Below, piece after piece: positions 28,175 to 37,535 of a stretch of DNA of 40,004 nucleotides. Source of the DNA: Eubacteriales bacterium (GTDB lineage Bacteria > Bacillota > Clostridia > Lachnospirales > Lachnospiraceae); contig JAUNCG010000018.1 in NCBI GenBank assembly GCA_030526715.1, forward strand, positions 1-40,004, read 5' to 3'. A model generated the notes under the pieces. That model did no database searches and was not told the origin of the DNA. It worked only from the letters and a program-made list of their open reading frames with translations. A program made the translations under genes and the position numbers. Every line of letters starts with the position of its first letter. Position 1 is the stretch's first letter.

Positions 28175-29566
28175 ATGAGTAGTTTTAATGGTATGAATGA
28201 TACAATTGCAGCAATTTCTACGGGAATGACGACTTCGGGAATCGGGATCGTGCGTATCAGTGGTCCGGAAGCGGTGAAGATAGCAGACCGTTTATTTGGG
28301 GCAAAATCAGGAAAGAAGCTGGCAGAGGCACAATCTCATACGATTCATTATGGCTTCGTGAGAGACGATCAGGAAGTGATCGATGAGGTGCTGGTTATGC
28401 TGATGCGGGGACCACGCAGCTTTACGGCAGAGGATACTGTGGAGATAAATTGTCACGGCGGTATCTATGCCATGAAAAGAATTCTGGAGACGGCTTTGAA
28501 ATGCGGTGCACGTCCGGCAGAGCCGGGAGAATTTTCAAAACGCGCTTTCTTAAACGGCAGGATCGATCTGTCTCAGGCAGAGGCGGTGATCGATGTGATC
28601 AATGCGAAAAATGAGTACGCGCTCAAGAGCTCTGTGAGTCAGCTGAAGGGATCACTGCAGCAGAAGATCAACAGCCTGCGGGAAAGGCTGATCTATCAGA
28701 TCGCGTTTATTGAATCTGCGCTGGACGATCCGGAACATATCAGTCTGGATGGATATCCTCAGAAGCTGGAGCGTATCGTGGCAGAGCTGAAGCAGGAGAT
28801 CAAGGTGCTGCTGGCTTCCTCAGAGAATGGAAAACTGATAAAGGAAGGGATTCGCACGGTGATTGTGGGTAAGCCAAATGCCGGTAAATCCTCTCTTTTG
28901 AATCGTCTGCTGGGGGAAGAACGGGCGATTGTCACAGATATTGCCGGTACAACGAGAGATGTGCTGGAGGAGCAGATGAATCTTCATGGCATTTCTCTGA
29001 ATATAATAGATACAGCAGGTATCCGTGAAACAGAGGATGTGGTAGAGAAAATCGGAGTAGATCGTGCAAAAAATTATGCGAAGGACGCGGATTTGATCAT
29101 TTACGTCGTGGATTCCTCTACGGAGCTGGATGAAAATGATGATAAGATCATGGAAATGATCCGGGACAGAAAAGCAATCGTATTGTTGAATAAGATGGAT
29201 CTCATTTCGGTGACAACGGAGGAAATACTTCAGAAAAAGCTGTCCGGGCAGAAGGTGATACCGATTTCTGCCAGAGACGGTCAGGGACTGGAGCTTCTGG
29301 AAAATACGCTGAAGGAAATGTTTTATCAGGGGGAGATCACCTTTGATGATGAAATCTATGTGACGAATATGAGACAGAAGCATGCGCTCTCAGAGGCAAA
29401 GAGCAGTCTGGAACGGGTGGAGGAGAGTATCATGGCGGACATGCCGGAGGATTTCTTCTCTATTGATCTGATGAGTGCATATGAGGAGCTGGGAAGTATC
29501 ACCGGAGAGTCCGTGGGAGAGGATCTGGTGAATGAAATTTTCAGTAAATTCTGCATGGGAAAGTAA
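28175..29566 (+). CDS. mnmE: tRNA uridine-34 modification GTPase MnmE
   Basis: This 463-residue GTPase acts with MnmG to add the carboxymethylaminomethyl group to U34 of several tRNAs. It has the N-terminal folate-binding domain (TTSGIGIVRISGP), the helical domain and an inserted G domain with Walker A GKPNAGKSSLLN, the G2/G3 region TDIAGTTRD and DTAG, and LNKMD. The C-terminal CMGK fits the catalytic CxGK motif. It is 15 bp before mnmG, as usual near the origin. Confidence 0.97.
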   Translation: MSSFNGMNDTIAAISTGMTTSGIGIVRISGPEAVKIADRLFGAKSGKKLAEAQSHTIHYGFVRDDQEVIDEVLVMLMRGPRSFTAEDTVEINCHGGIYAMKRILETALKCGARPAEPGEFSKRAFLNGRIDLSQAEAVIDVINAKNEYALKSSVSQLKGSLQQKINSLRERLIYQIAFIESALDDPEHISLDGYPQKLERIVAELKQEIKVLLASSENGKLIKEGIRTVIVGKPNAGKSSLLNRLLGEERAIVTDIAGTTRDVLEEQMNLHGISLNIIDTAGIRETEDVVEKIGVDRAKNYAKDADLIIYVVDSSTELDENDDKIMEMIRDRKAIVLLNKMDLISVTTEEILQKKLSGQKVIPISARDGQGLELLENTLKEMFYQGEITFDDEIYVTNMRQKHALSEAKSSLERVEESIMADMPEDFFSIDLMSAYEELGSITGESVGEDLVNEIFSKFCMGK

Positions 29567-29581
29567 AGAGGAAGAAGATAG

Positions 29582-31462
29582 ATGGGTAATATGGAGATGA
29601 CGACAGATATTGTTGTGGTCGGTGCGGGACATGCGGGATGTGAGGCGGCGCTTGCGTGTGCGAGGCTGGGACTTGATACCGTGATGTTTACGGTGAGCGT
29701 GGACAGTATTGCATTGATGCCCTGCAATCCGAATATAGGAGGCAGCTCGAAGGGACATCTTGTCCGTGAGATCGATGCTCTTGGCGGAGAAATGGGTAAG
29801 AACATCGATGCGACCTTTATTCAGTCCAAAATGCTGAATAAATCCAAGGGTCCGGCGGTGCATTCCCTGCGGGCGCAGGCGGATAAAAGGGACTATAGCA
29901 GCCGTATGAGAGGGGTACTGGAGAATACGGAGCATTTGCAGATAAAACAGGCAGAGGTGACGGAGCTTTTGGTGGAGGATGGCGTACTGACGGGAGTGAA
30001 GACCTATTCCGGGGCGATCTATCGCTGTAAAGCATGTGTGCTCTGTACGGGAACCTATCTCAAGGCGCGTTGTATTTACGGAGATATCAGCAGCTATACG
30101 GGTCCAAATGGGCTTCAGGCGGCAAATCATCTGACAGAATCTCTCAAACATCACGGAGTGGAAATGCGTCGCTTTAAAACGGGAACACCGGCAAGAATCG
30201 ACGGACGAAGCATCGATTATTCCAAAATGGAGGAGCAGTTCGGGGATGCGAAAGTAGTGCCGTTTTCTTTTACAACAGATCCAAAGGAGGTACAGATCGA
30301 TCAAATATCCTGCTGGCTGACGTATACGAATGAAGAGACGCATCAGATCATTCGCAGCAATCTGGATCGTTCTCCGCTGTATTCCGGTATGATCGAGGGA
30401 ACCGGACCGCGTTATTGCCCGTCGATCGAGGATAAGGTGGTGAAGTTCGCGGATAAGAGCCGTCATCAGGTGTTTATCGAACCGGAGGGACGTTATACCA
30501 ATGAAATGTATGTGGGAGGGATGTCCAGTTCACTGCCGGAGGACGTGCAGATAGCTATGTACCGCAGTGTCCCCGGATTGGAGAATGCTCAGATCGTGAG
30601 AAATGCGTATGCTATAGAGTATGACTGCATTGACGCGAGACAGCTGATGCCGACGCTGGAATTTAAGAAGATCCCGGGGTTGTTCAGCGGCGGCCAGTTT
30701 AATGGCAGCTCCGGTTATGAAGAGGCGGCTGCACAGGGACTGGCTGCCGGAATTAATGCAGCATTGAAGACATTGGGGAGAGAGCAGGTCATTTTTGATC
30801 GTTCGGAATCCTATATCGGTGTGCTAATCGACGATCTGGTAACGAAGGAAAATCGAGAGCCGTATCGTATGATGACTTCACGTTCAGAGTATCGTTTGCT
30901 TTTGAGACAGGATAATGCGGATCTTCGTTTGACACCGTTGGGACACAGGATCGGGCTGATCAGTGATGAAAGATATGAAGCACTTCTGGAAAAAAGGCGT
31001 CAGATCGAGGAGGAAATGGCGCGTGTGCTTACGGTAAATATCGGGGCAAATGAGAAGGTACAGACATTTTTGGAACAGCATGAAAGTACGCCGTTGAAAA
31101 ACGGTACGACGCTCGTGGAGCTGATCAGGCGACCGGAGCTGGACTACGGGGTACTGGCAGAACTCGATCCATTCCGTCCTCAATATAGTGAGGCAGTGCA
31201 GGAGCAGGTAAATATCAATATCAAATACGATGGATATATTACCCGGCAGAAAAAGCAGGTGGAGCATTTCAAAAAGCTGGAAAATAAAAAAATACCGCAG
31301 GACATGGACTATTTCGCAATTCACGGATTGCGTATTGAGGCACAGCAGAAGCTGGAGCAGTATCGCCCAATATCTGTGGGGCAGGCTTCGCGAATTGCGG
31401 GTGTATCTCCGGCAGATATCTCTGTACTGTTGATCTATATGGAGCAATGGAGAAAGAAGTAG
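29582..31462 (+). CDS. mnmG: tRNA uridine-34 modification enzyme MnmG (GidA)
   Basis: This 626-residue FAD enzyme forms the MnmE-MnmG complex that modifies the wobble uridine. It has the N-terminal dinucleotide-binding motif [12 protein letters not shown], the family stretches [24 protein letters not shown] and [15 protein letters not shown] (shown in part), and the C-terminal helical domain that docks MnmE. Length is normal. It lies between mnmE and rsmG. Confidence 0.97.
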   Translation: MGNMEMTTDIVVVGAGHAGCEAALACARLGLDTVMFTVSVDSIALMPCNPNIGGSSKGHLVREIDALGGEMGKNIDATFIQSKMLNKSKGPAVHSLRAQADKRDYSSRMRGVLENTEHLQIKQAEVTELLVEDGVLTGVKTYSGAIYRCKACVLCTGTYLKARCIYGDISSYTGPNGLQAANHLTESLKHHGVEMRRFKTGTPARIDGRSIDYSKMEEQFGDAKVVPFSFTTDPKEVQIDQISCWLTYTNEETHQIIRSNLDRSPLYSGMIEGTGPRYCPSIEDKVVKFADKSRHQVFIEPEGRYTNEMYVGGMSSSLPEDVQIAMYRSVPGLENAQIVRNAYAIEYDCIDARQLMPTLEFKKIPGLFSGGQFNGSSGYEEAAAQGLAAGINAALKTLGREQVIFDRSESYIGVLIDDLVTKENREPYRMMTSRSEYRLLLRQDNADLRLTPLGHRIGLISDERYEALLEKRRQIEEEMARVLTVNIGANEKVQTFLEQHESTPLKNGTTLVELIRRPELDYGVLAELDPFRPQYSEAVQEQVNINIKYDGYITRQKKQVEHFKKLENKKIPQDMDYFAIHGLRIEAQQKLEQYRPISVGQASRIAGVSPADISVLLIYMEQWRKK

Positions 31463-31471
31463 CATAGGCGA

Positions 31472-31486
31472 AACTGGTTAACATAA
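31472..31486 (+). repeat. 15-bp intergenic repeat, copy 1 (before rsmG)
   Basis: AACTGGTTAACATAA lies in the short gap before rsmG and recurs exactly at 35616-35630 before the DUF4446 gene. It contains the palindrome GTTAAC. Function unknown. Confidence 0.5.
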
Positions 31487-31507
31487 TATTGAAAGCATGA
31501 GGAAAAC

Positions 31508-32233
31508 ATGGATAAGACAGCAGCAAAAAACTTTATGAATCACTGTGAGGCTATGAATATTCAGCTCTCTGAGGAACAGCTTTGTCAGTTTGATCGTTAT
31601 TATGAGCTTCTGGTGGAATGGAATTCGTTTATGAATCTTACCGGGATCACAGAATATGCGGAGGTGCTTCAAAAGCATTTTGAGGATAGTCTGACGATCG
31701 TGAGAGCTATAGATCCGGAAAAAATCGAGACGGTGATCGATGTGGGAACCGGTGCCGGATTTCCGGGATTGCCCTTGAAGATCGCGTTTCCACATCTTCG
31801 AATCGTCCTGCTTGATTCGCTCGGAAAACGTGTAAAATTCCTGAATAAAGTGATCGAAGAGCTTCAGCTGGAGAAAATTACAGCTATTCATGGGCGTGCG
31901 GAGGATTTTGCCAGAAAGCCGGAGTACCGGGAAGGCTTCGATCTGGCGGTATCCCGAGCGGTAGCAAATCTTGCGTCCCTGAGTGAATATTGTATTCCGT
32001 ATGTAAAAACAGAAGGAGCTTTTGTCTCCTATAAGTCCGGTAAGATAGAGGAAGAATTACAGAACGCTTCAAAAGCGATAGGGATCCTTGGCGGTGAATT
32101 GAAGGAGGTACGGAAATTCTCACTGGAGGAGAGCGAGGTAGAGCGTTCCCTTGTGGTTATCCGTAAGAAAAAAATGACGCCGAAAAAATATCCCAGAAAA
32201 GCCGGATTGCCTGCGAAAGAACCGTTGACATAA
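31508..32233 (+). CDS. rsmG: 16S rRNA (guanine-527-N7)-methyltransferase RsmG
   Basis: This 241-residue methyltransferase modifies G527 of 16S rRNA using S-adenosylmethionine. The SAM-binding motif is DVGTGAGFPGLPLKI, followed by LLDSLGKRVKFL and the VSRAVANL block. It begins 45 bp after mnmG with a GAGG site. A strong terminator follows. It is the last gene of the mnmE-mnmG-rsmG group. Confidence 0.97.
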   Translation: MDKTAAKNFMNHCEAMNIQLSEEQLCQFDRYYELLVEWNSFMNLTGITEYAEVLQKHFEDSLTIVRAIDPEKIETVIDVGTGAGFPGLPLKIAFPHLRIVLLDSLGKRVKFLNKVIEELQLEKITAIHGRAEDFARKPEYREGFDLAVSRAVANLASLSEYCIPYVKTEGAFVSYKSGKIEEELQNASKAIGILGGELKEVRKFSLEESEVERSLVVIRKKKMTPKKYPRKAGLPAKEPLT

Positions 32234-32240
32234 TATTTGA

Positions 32241-32276
32241 ATAAAAATCCCTCGTTTTTCAACGAGGGATTTTTAT
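32241..32276. terminator. Bidirectional terminator between rsmG and the convergent hydrolase-like gene
   Basis: A perfect stem of at least 14 bp (32243-32256 with 32261-32274, core ATCCCTCG/CGAGGGAT) has the tetraloop TTTC and A/T tracts on both sides. It can end transcripts from rsmG on plus and from the hydrolase-like gene on minus. Confidence 0.95.
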
Positions 32277-32288
32277 TAGTTAAATATA

Positions 32289-33248
32289 TCAATCGTTTGT
32301 ATTCTTAAAGATAGAATCACATAGTTTTATAAACACGTCAGGTGCTTCCAATTGCGGAAGCAATTTTGCTTTATCCACAACGTGTGGATGAATATCTGAT
32401 TTAAGCTTACAATAGGCATCCACAATCTGATCAGAATTATCCATATGGCTTCCGCTAATCATGTGAATCTCCTGCGTGATTTTGGAAAGCGCTGCATTCA
32501 CATTGATATTTACATAGTTTGATTTTAAACTGGTGAATAGATATTTTCCGTCACTTCCATTTAAATGTGCAGACTCATAGTAAGTATGAATCATGCGAGA
32601 ATTCAAATGGAATGGATTATAGAGGTATTTTTCACTAAAATCATATTCTATTTGATTCTGTGACATCATCAAATAATAAAAAGATGTACTGATGATGGGA
32701 ACATTCGCCAAATAATTCAGAACCTGTGATTTATGATCCGGAATTTGGGACAATTGCTTTGGACTGAGCGGGTTCACCATTGCAAATTTACCTATTAACT
32801 CCGGGTGCATGTTGGCGGTCATAATTACAAAGGATGAAGAAATGCCGGTTGCAACAATATCGGTACATTCGCCAATGACATCATTTATAAAATCGGATAA
32901 CATCTGTACAAAGAAGTAATTTGTGTATGTGGTTGCCGGTTTTTCTGAACGTCCACAGCCCGGAAGATCCAGAGCATAGACGGTATGGTCTGCAGCAAGA
33001 CGATCAATTACTTCAGTCCATTCCTGCGCTGAGGAAGAAGGATACAAATCGTGAATAAGCAGAAGCGGAGCACCGGTTCCACGTTTGGTATAATAGATCG
33101 TTCCGTTTCTCCATTCATAATAATGGTTCTCACTGGTCTTCATCAAATTACGTGCAACGGAAGATGATGCAATAGATTTGTTGATGATATACAAAACAAT
33201 GCCGGACATTATTCCAAGCTTGAGCAAAGTTTGAAGCCTTTTTTTCAT
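32289..33248 (-). CDS. Membrane-anchored alpha/beta-hydrolase-fold protein, possibly inactive
   Basis: This protein of about 319 residues has a basic start and one hydrophobic segment (about 9-27), then an alpha/beta-hydrolase fold (LLLIHDLYPSSS, ALDLPGCGRSEKP). The nucleophile elbow reads GISSS (135-139, S137) rather than the usual GxSxG. The acid is probably D270 in SGSHMD. Where family members have the catalytic histidine before LPQLE, this protein has leucine (AKLLPQLEAP, L296). It may be inactive, use another histidine (H287 or H289), or be a binding protein. I chose the ATG at 33248, with AGGAGG 9 bp upstream. It is AT-richer than its neighbours and interrupts the rsmG-parA order, which hints at later insertion. 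Confidence 0.75.
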   Translation of the reverse strand: MKKRLQTLLKLGIMSGIVLYIINKSIASSSVARNLMKTSENHYYEWRNGTIYYTKRGTGAPLLLIHDLYPSSSAQEWTEVIDRLAADHTVYALDLPGCGRSEKPATTYTNYFFVQMLSDFINDVIGECTDIVATGISSSFVIMTANMHPELIGKFAMVNPLSPKQLSQIPDHKSQVLNYLANVPIISTSFYYLMMSQNQIEYDFSEKYLYNPFHLNSRMIHTYYESAHLNGSDGKYLFTSLKSNYVNINVNAALSKITQEIHMISGSHMDNSDQIVDAYCKLKSDIHPHVVDKAKLLPQLEAPDVFIKLCDSIFKNTND

Positions 33249-33286
33249 ATATAAATACCTCCTCATATTTTTGTAGAAATCGTATT

Positions 33287-33305
33287 ATTTTGATCAAAAT
33301 GATCA
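33287..33305. promoter_or_regulatory. Palindromes upstream of the hydrolase-like gene
   Basis: ATTTTGATCAAAAT (33287-33300) is a perfect 14-bp palindrome, and TGATCA occurs twice (33291-33296 and 33300-33305). They lie about 40-55 bp before the hydrolase-like start and could be operator half-sites. I see no convincing promoter beside them. The rest of 33249-33475 is AT-rich with no gene. Confidence 0.35.
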
Positions 33306-33475
33306 TTAGTTGACTTTGACATACAGATATGCTGAAATTCAATATCAGTAATTGTGATAAATAAATTTTTATATCATATAAACTTCATATTTATAGTATA
33401 AACGATAATCTTATAATATACAAATAAAATTTTGAACATGTAAGTAAACAGTGATGCTATAAAATTATAATATCA

Positions 33476-33501
33476 GACAATGTTTCACGTGAAACATTGT
33501 C
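33476..33501. promoter_or_regulatory. parS site 1
   Basis: The 16-bp TGTTTCACGTGAAACA at 33481-33496 is a perfect match to the Bacillus-type parS consensus. It is extended by GACAA and TTGTC, making a perfect 26-bp palindrome. ParB, encoded at 34647-35570, should load here. It lies about 380 bp before parA. Confidence 0.95.
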
Positions 33502-33715
33502 AAATGAAATTAATTTTTGATTAGAAATGAGAGAACTTACTTGATTCGGTTAAACAATATTCTATCAGAATTTATATTCATATTTTGCTTTTAACTGTAG
33601 TTTCACTGTTGTGCAATTGAAAATACTTGTGTGCATGAAAGCTGTATTCGTAGTGCCTTCAGAGAATAATTCGGTTTTGTAATTGCATAGCTAAAAATAT
33701 TCATAAATATGTAAA

Positions 33716-33731
33716 TGTTTCACGTGAAACA
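33716..33731. promoter_or_regulatory. parS site 2
   Basis: A second perfect TGTTTCACGTGAAACA lies 235 bp after the first and about 150 bp before parA. With A and T added on each side, the palindrome is 18 bp. No gene lies in 33502-33879. Confidence 0.95.
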
Positions 33732-33762
33732 TGTCAGATGTATAGATTTAAAAGAAAAAGTA

Positions 33763-33771
33763 TGATATACT
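33763..33771 (+). promoter_or_regulatory. Possible parA promoter (extended -10)
   Basis: TGATATACT (33763-33771) is an extended -10 element without a good -35, about 105 bp before parA. A second -10-like TATAAT lies at 33824-33829, also without a clear -35. Either could drive parA-parB. The proximity of parS site 2 would allow ParB feedback. Confidence 0.35.
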
Positions 33772-33879
33772 TTCTAAGAAAGCCGATTTTGATATTATGA
33801 AAAATTTTATGAAAAAAGATCGGTATAATGAGATGATTATCTACACTGGATAATAATGCCTGATAAGGGGGAGATTTGA

Positions 33880-34653
33880 ATGGGCAGAGCGATTGTCGTC
33901 GCTAATCAGAAGGGCGGCGTAGGCAAGACAACAACAGCGATCAATCTGGCGGCATGTCTGGCTGAAGCAGGGAAGAATGTGCTGGCGATTGATATGGATC
34001 CGCAGGGAAATATGACAAGCGGATTGGGAATAGACAAAGATGAATTGGAAAACACGGTATATGAGCTGCTACTAGGGGAAGCAGAGTTGGAAGAGTGTAT
34101 TACGAGAAATGTGTTTGAAAATCTGTCTATAATTGGATCAAATATTAATTTGGCAGCGGCTGAGATCGAGTTGATTGGTATTGAGGAAAAAGAGTATATT
34201 TTAAAAAAGGCCATATCTCCGGTAAAAGAAGAATATGACTTCATTATTATTGATTGTCCGCCGTCATTAAATATGCTGACAATCAATTCAATGTGTCTGG
34301 CAGATACGGTGCTGGTTCCGATTCAGTGTGAATATTATGCATTGGAAGGACTATCTCAGCTGATTCACACAATTCAGCTCGTGCAGGATCGTCTAAATCC
34401 GGAGCTGGAGATGGAAGGCGTCGTATTTACGATGTATGATGCAAGAACCAATTTGTCACTACAGGTGGTGGAGAATGTGAAGAATAATCTGCAACAGACA
34501 ATTTACAAAACGATCATTCCAAGAAATGTCAGACTTGCAGAAGCGCCCAGTCATGGAATGCCGATCACAAAGTATGACAATAAATCCAGCGGAGCAGAAA
34601 GTTATCGTATGTTGGCCGATGAAGTGATACATAGAGGAGAAGAAGAATGGTAG
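33880..34653 (+). CDS. parA: Chromosome-partitioning ATPase ParA (Soj)
   Basis: This 257-residue ParA/MinD-type ATPase works with ParB in origin segregation and, in Bacillus, in regulating DnaA. It has the deviant Walker A KGGVGKTTTAINLA (residues 11-24), the AIDMDPQGN segment and the IIIDCPPSLNMLT Walker B region. Length is typical of chromosomal Soj. The start has AAGGGGGAG upstream. The end overlaps parB by 7 bp. Two parS sites precede it. Confidence 0.97.
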   Translation: MGRAIVVANQKGGVGKTTTAINLAACLAEAGKNVLAIDMDPQGNMTSGLGIDKDELENTVYELLLGEAELEECITRNVFENLSIIGSNINLAAAEIELIGIEEKEYILKKAISPVKEEYDFIIIDCPPSLNMLTINSMCLADTVLVPIQCEYYALEGLSQLIHTIQLVQDRLNPELEMEGVVFTMYDARTNLSLQVVENVKNNLQQTIYKTIIPRNVRLAEAPSHGMPITKYDNKSSGAESYRMLADEVIHRGEEEW

Positions 34654-35570
34654 CACAAAAGAGTGGTCTTGGAAAAGGACTTGGAAAAGGACTGGATTCT
34701 CTGATTCCTGCCGCAACAAAAAAATCAGAGATTAAAGAAAAAATAATTGAGACACCAAAGCAGACAGTAAATGAAGAACCCAAAAACGGAATACAGATGC
34801 TGCGTCTGACAGAAATTGAACCGAATAGAGAGCAGCCGCGTAAAAAATTCGATGAAGATGCATTGTTAGAGCTGGCAGATTCTATCAAACAGTTCGGAGT
34901 GATTCAGCCGCTGGTAGTTCAGAAAAAAAAGAACCATTATGAGATCATTGCGGGTGAACGGCGCTGGCGTGCGGCGAAACAGGCAGGAATTAAAGAAGTG
35001 CCGGTTGTCATTAAGGATTATACGGAACAGGAAATCATGGAAATCTCTCTGATTGAAAATATACAGAGAGAAGATTTGAATCCGATTGAAGAAGCACAGG
35101 CTTATAAACGTCTGTTGGAGGAATATCATCTGAAACAGGATGAGGTAGCGGAAAAAGTCTCTAAGAGCAGAACAGCTGTGACAAATTCGATCCGTCTTTT
35201 GAAGCTTGATCCGAAAGTTCAACAGATGGTGATTGACGATATGATTTCGACAGGACATGCGAGAGCACTGCTTGCTTTGGAAAATTCAGAGCAACAGTAT
35301 CTTGTGGCATGTCGTATTTTTGATGAAAAGCTGAGTGTTCGTGATACGGAGCGCCTGATGAAAGAGCTACAGAATCCGAAACCTAAAAAGGAAAAGGAAG
35401 AGCGCGTAAACAGCTTTATTTATAAGGATATAGAGGAACGAATCAAAGCAATTCTCGGCACAAAGGTCGTTGTCGATCATAAAGCCAATAATAAGGGAAA
35501 AATATCTATTGAATACTATTCCAATGATGAATTAGAAAGAATAGTAGATCTTTTGCAAACAATCAGATAG
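34647..35570 (+). CDS. parB: Chromosome-partitioning protein ParB (Spo0J)
   Basis: This 307-residue CTP-binding partition protein begins with the GLGKGLGKGLDSLIP motif that contacts ParA. The N-terminal CTPase domain carries EPNREQPRKKFDE and GERRWRAAKQAG, followed by ENIQREDLNPIEEAQAY. The helix-turn-helix that reads parS includes VAEKVSKSRTAVTNSIRLL. A C-terminal dimer domain follows. It overlaps parA by 7 bp with AGAGGAG upstream. Confidence 0.97.
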   Translation: MVAQKSGLGKGLGKGLDSLIPAATKKSEIKEKIIETPKQTVNEEPKNGIQMLRLTEIEPNREQPRKKFDEDALLELADSIKQFGVIQPLVVQKKKNHYEIIAGERRWRAAKQAGIKEVPVVIKDYTEQEIMEISLIENIQREDLNPIEEAQAYKRLLEEYHLKQDEVAEKVSKSRTAVTNSIRLLKLDPKVQQMVIDDMISTGHARALLALENSEQQYLVACRIFDEKLSVRDTERLMKELQNPKPKKEKEERVNSFIYKDIEERIKAILGTKVVVDHKANNKGKISIEYYSNDELERIVDLLQTIR

Positions 35571-35615
35571 TTTTTTGCATAATAGATAATAAAACAGTAT
35601 TTATGTAAATTAAAC

Positions 35616-35630
35616 AACTGGTTAACATAA
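35616..35630 (+). repeat. 15-bp intergenic repeat, copy 2 (before the DUF4446 gene)
   Basis: This is an exact second copy of AACTGGTTAACATAA (see 31472-31486), 27 bp before the start of the DUF4446 gene and in the same orientation. Confidence 0.5.
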
Positions 35631-35656
35631 GATAAAAACAAGCACAAGGAGGAGAC

Positions 35657-36166
35657 ATGGAAAATTCGATTCTAAATAATCTGGCGATCGATCCGGGAAT
35701 TATTATGATATTGATGATGATCATGATCATTCTGCTGTTTGTACTCCAGATAAAGAATTCCTTCAAAATCGATCGATTTATGAAGAAATATAAGAGCTTT
35801 ATGAAGGGGAAAGACGGCATATCGCTGGAAAAAACGATTTTACGCAATATCAACGATATTGATATGCTGATGGAATCAAGCAAGAACCACATGGAGCAGA
35901 TCCGTCAGCTTCAGGAGATTCAGACACACACACTGAATAAAACGGCTATCGTGAAATATGATGCGTTTAAGGAAATGGGAGGTAAGCTGAGCTTTGCGCT
36001 GGCTATGCTGGATCAGGAGAACAGCGGTTTTGTCATCAACGCGATCCATAGCCGTGAGGGATGTTACACTTATATTAAGGAAATCGTGAAGGGTGAGTCA
36101 TATATCGTTCTGGGCGAGGAAGAAAAAGAAGCACTTCGACAGGCTGTAAATACTTTTGTTGAATAA
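35657..36166 (+). CDS. DUF4446 family membrane-anchored protein
   Basis: This 169-residue protein has one N-terminal membrane helix (about residues 13-32) and a coiled-coil-prone stretch (about 60-95). The C-terminal domain is typical of DUF4446 (VKYDAFKEMGGKLSFALAMLD, ending in a region with NGFVINAIHSR-like sequence, here SGFVINAIHSREGCYTY, then KGES). The function is unknown. The family is common in Clostridia next to parB and serS, as here. The start has AAGGAGGAG. Confidence 0.88.
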   Translation: MENSILNNLAIDPGIIMILMMIMIILLFVLQIKNSFKIDRFMKKYKSFMKGKDGISLEKTILRNINDIDMLMESSKNHMEQIRQLQEIQTHTLNKTAIVKYDAFKEMGGKLSFALAMLDQENSGFVINAIHSREGCYTYIKEIVKGESYIVLGEEEKEALRQAVNTFVE

Positions 36167-36245
36167 TTTTTTGAAATAGAGTATGATACTAAAAGAAAAG
36201 TAAAGATGAAAAACTGTCATAGCACAGGCTGAAAGGAATAAAACG

Positions 36246-37535
36246 ATGTTAGATATTAAATTTTTACGTGAAAATCCGGAAGTTGTAAAACAGAATATTC
36301 GTAATAAATTTCAGGATGAGAAGCTGTCCATGGTCGATGAGGTGATTGAGCTGGATAAGCGTAATCGTGAGATCAAAAATGAAGTGGAGGCTCTTCGTGC
36401 CAACCGCAATACCATTTCCAAGAAGATCGGTATGCTGATGGGGCAGGGCAAGAGAGAAGAAGCTGAGGAGATAAAAAAAGAGGTCGCTGCACAGGCAGAC
36501 AGAGTAGCCGAGCTGAGTGCGGAGGAGAAAAAAGTAGAAGAAAAAATCCGTAAGATCATGATGGTGATTCCGAATATGATTGATCCGTCTGTTCCAATCG
36601 GTAAGGATGATAGTCAGAATGTGGAGATCGAGCGCTTTGGCGAGCCGGTAGTTCCGGATTTTGAGATTCCGTATCATACAGAGATCATGGAGCGTTTTGA
36701 TGGCATTGATATGGATGCGGCAGGCAGAGTTGCAGGAAACGGTTTTTACTATCTGATGGGTGATATCGCAAGAATTCACTCCTCGGTGCTTGCATACGCG
36801 CGTGATTTTATGATCAACCGTGGATTTACGTATTGTATCCCGCCATTTATGATCCGCAGCAATGTGGTGACAGGCGTTATGAGCTTTGCAGAGATGGAAG
36901 CTATGATGTATAAGATCGAAGGCGAGGATCTGTATCTGATTGGAACAAGTGAGCATTCCATGATCGGTAAATTTATCGACACGATCACACCGGAGCAGGA
37001 GCTGCCGAAAACTTTGACCAGCTATTCACCGTGCTTCCGTAAAGAAAAAGGCGCTCATGGTATCGAAGAACGTGGTGTATACCGTATCCACCAGTTTGAG
37101 AAGCAGGAAATGATTGTTGTATGCAAGCCGGAGGAGAGCCCGTACTGGTACGATCAGCTGTGGAAGAACACGGTAGATCTGTTCCGTACACTGGATATAC
37201 CGGTTCGTACACTGGAGTGCTGCTCAGGAGATCTGGCAGACCTGAAGGTGAAATCCTGTGATGTTGAGGCATGGTCTCCGAGACAGAAGAAGTATTTTGA
37301 GGTGGGAAGCTGTTCTAATCTGGGAGACGCACAGGCACGACGTCTCGGTATCCGTGTAAAGGGAGCGGATGGTAAAAAATATCTGGCTCATACTTTGAAT
37401 AATACCGTAGTGGCGCCGCCGCGTATGCTGATTGCATTTTTGGAGAACAATCTGAATGCGGATGGAAGCGTAAACATTCCGAAGGCGTTGCAGCCGTATA
37501 TGGGCGGTATTACAAAGATCGAGCCGAAGCACTGA
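36246..37535 (+). CDS. serS: Seryl-tRNA synthetase (divergent form)
   Basis: This 429-residue class II synthetase charges tRNA-Ser. It starts with the long helical tRNA-binding arm (residues about 1-110), followed by the catalytic core with motif 2 SPCFRKEKGAHGIEERGVYR. Motif 3 is atypical: most SerRS read NGSGLAVGR, while here it reads NNTVVAPPR, keeping the class II arginine. The serine-binding TAE motif appears as TSE (in IGTSEHSMIG). Overall length and the SSCSNLGDAQARR-like block (GSCSNLGDAQARR) are otherwise normal. It may be a clade-specific housekeeping enzyme or a second, specialised SerRS. No T-box fits in the 79-bp gap before it. Confidence 0.93.
   Translation: MLDIKFLRENPEVVKQNIRNKFQDEKLSMVDEVIELDKRNREIKNEVEALRANRNTISKKIGMLMGQGKREEAEEIKKEVAAQADRVAELSAEEKKVEEKIRKIMMVIPNMIDPSVPIGKDDSQNVEIERFGEPVVPDFEIPYHTEIMERFDGIDMDAAGRVAGNGFYYLMGDIARIHSSVLAYARDFMINRGFTYCIPPFMIRSNVVTGVMSFAEMEAMMYKIEGEDLYLIGTSEHSMIGKFIDTITPEQELPKTLTSYSPCFRKEKGAHGIEERGVYRIHQFEKQEMIVVCKPEESPYWYDQLWKNTVDLFRTLDIPVRTLECCSGDLADLKVKSCDVEAWSPRQKKYFEVGSCSNLGDAQARRLGIRVKGADGKKYLAHTLNNTVVAPPRMLIAFLENNLNADGSVNIPKALQPYMGGITKIEPKH

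Noticed and set aside
29390..30466. 358-codon minus-strand frame antisense to mnmG
   Set aside because: It lies wholly opposite mnmE/mnmG, which match their families over full length. It is a shadow frame.
36167..36245. Possible T-box leader before serS
   Set aside because: The gap is only 79 bp and holds no T-box sequence or terminator/antiterminator pair.
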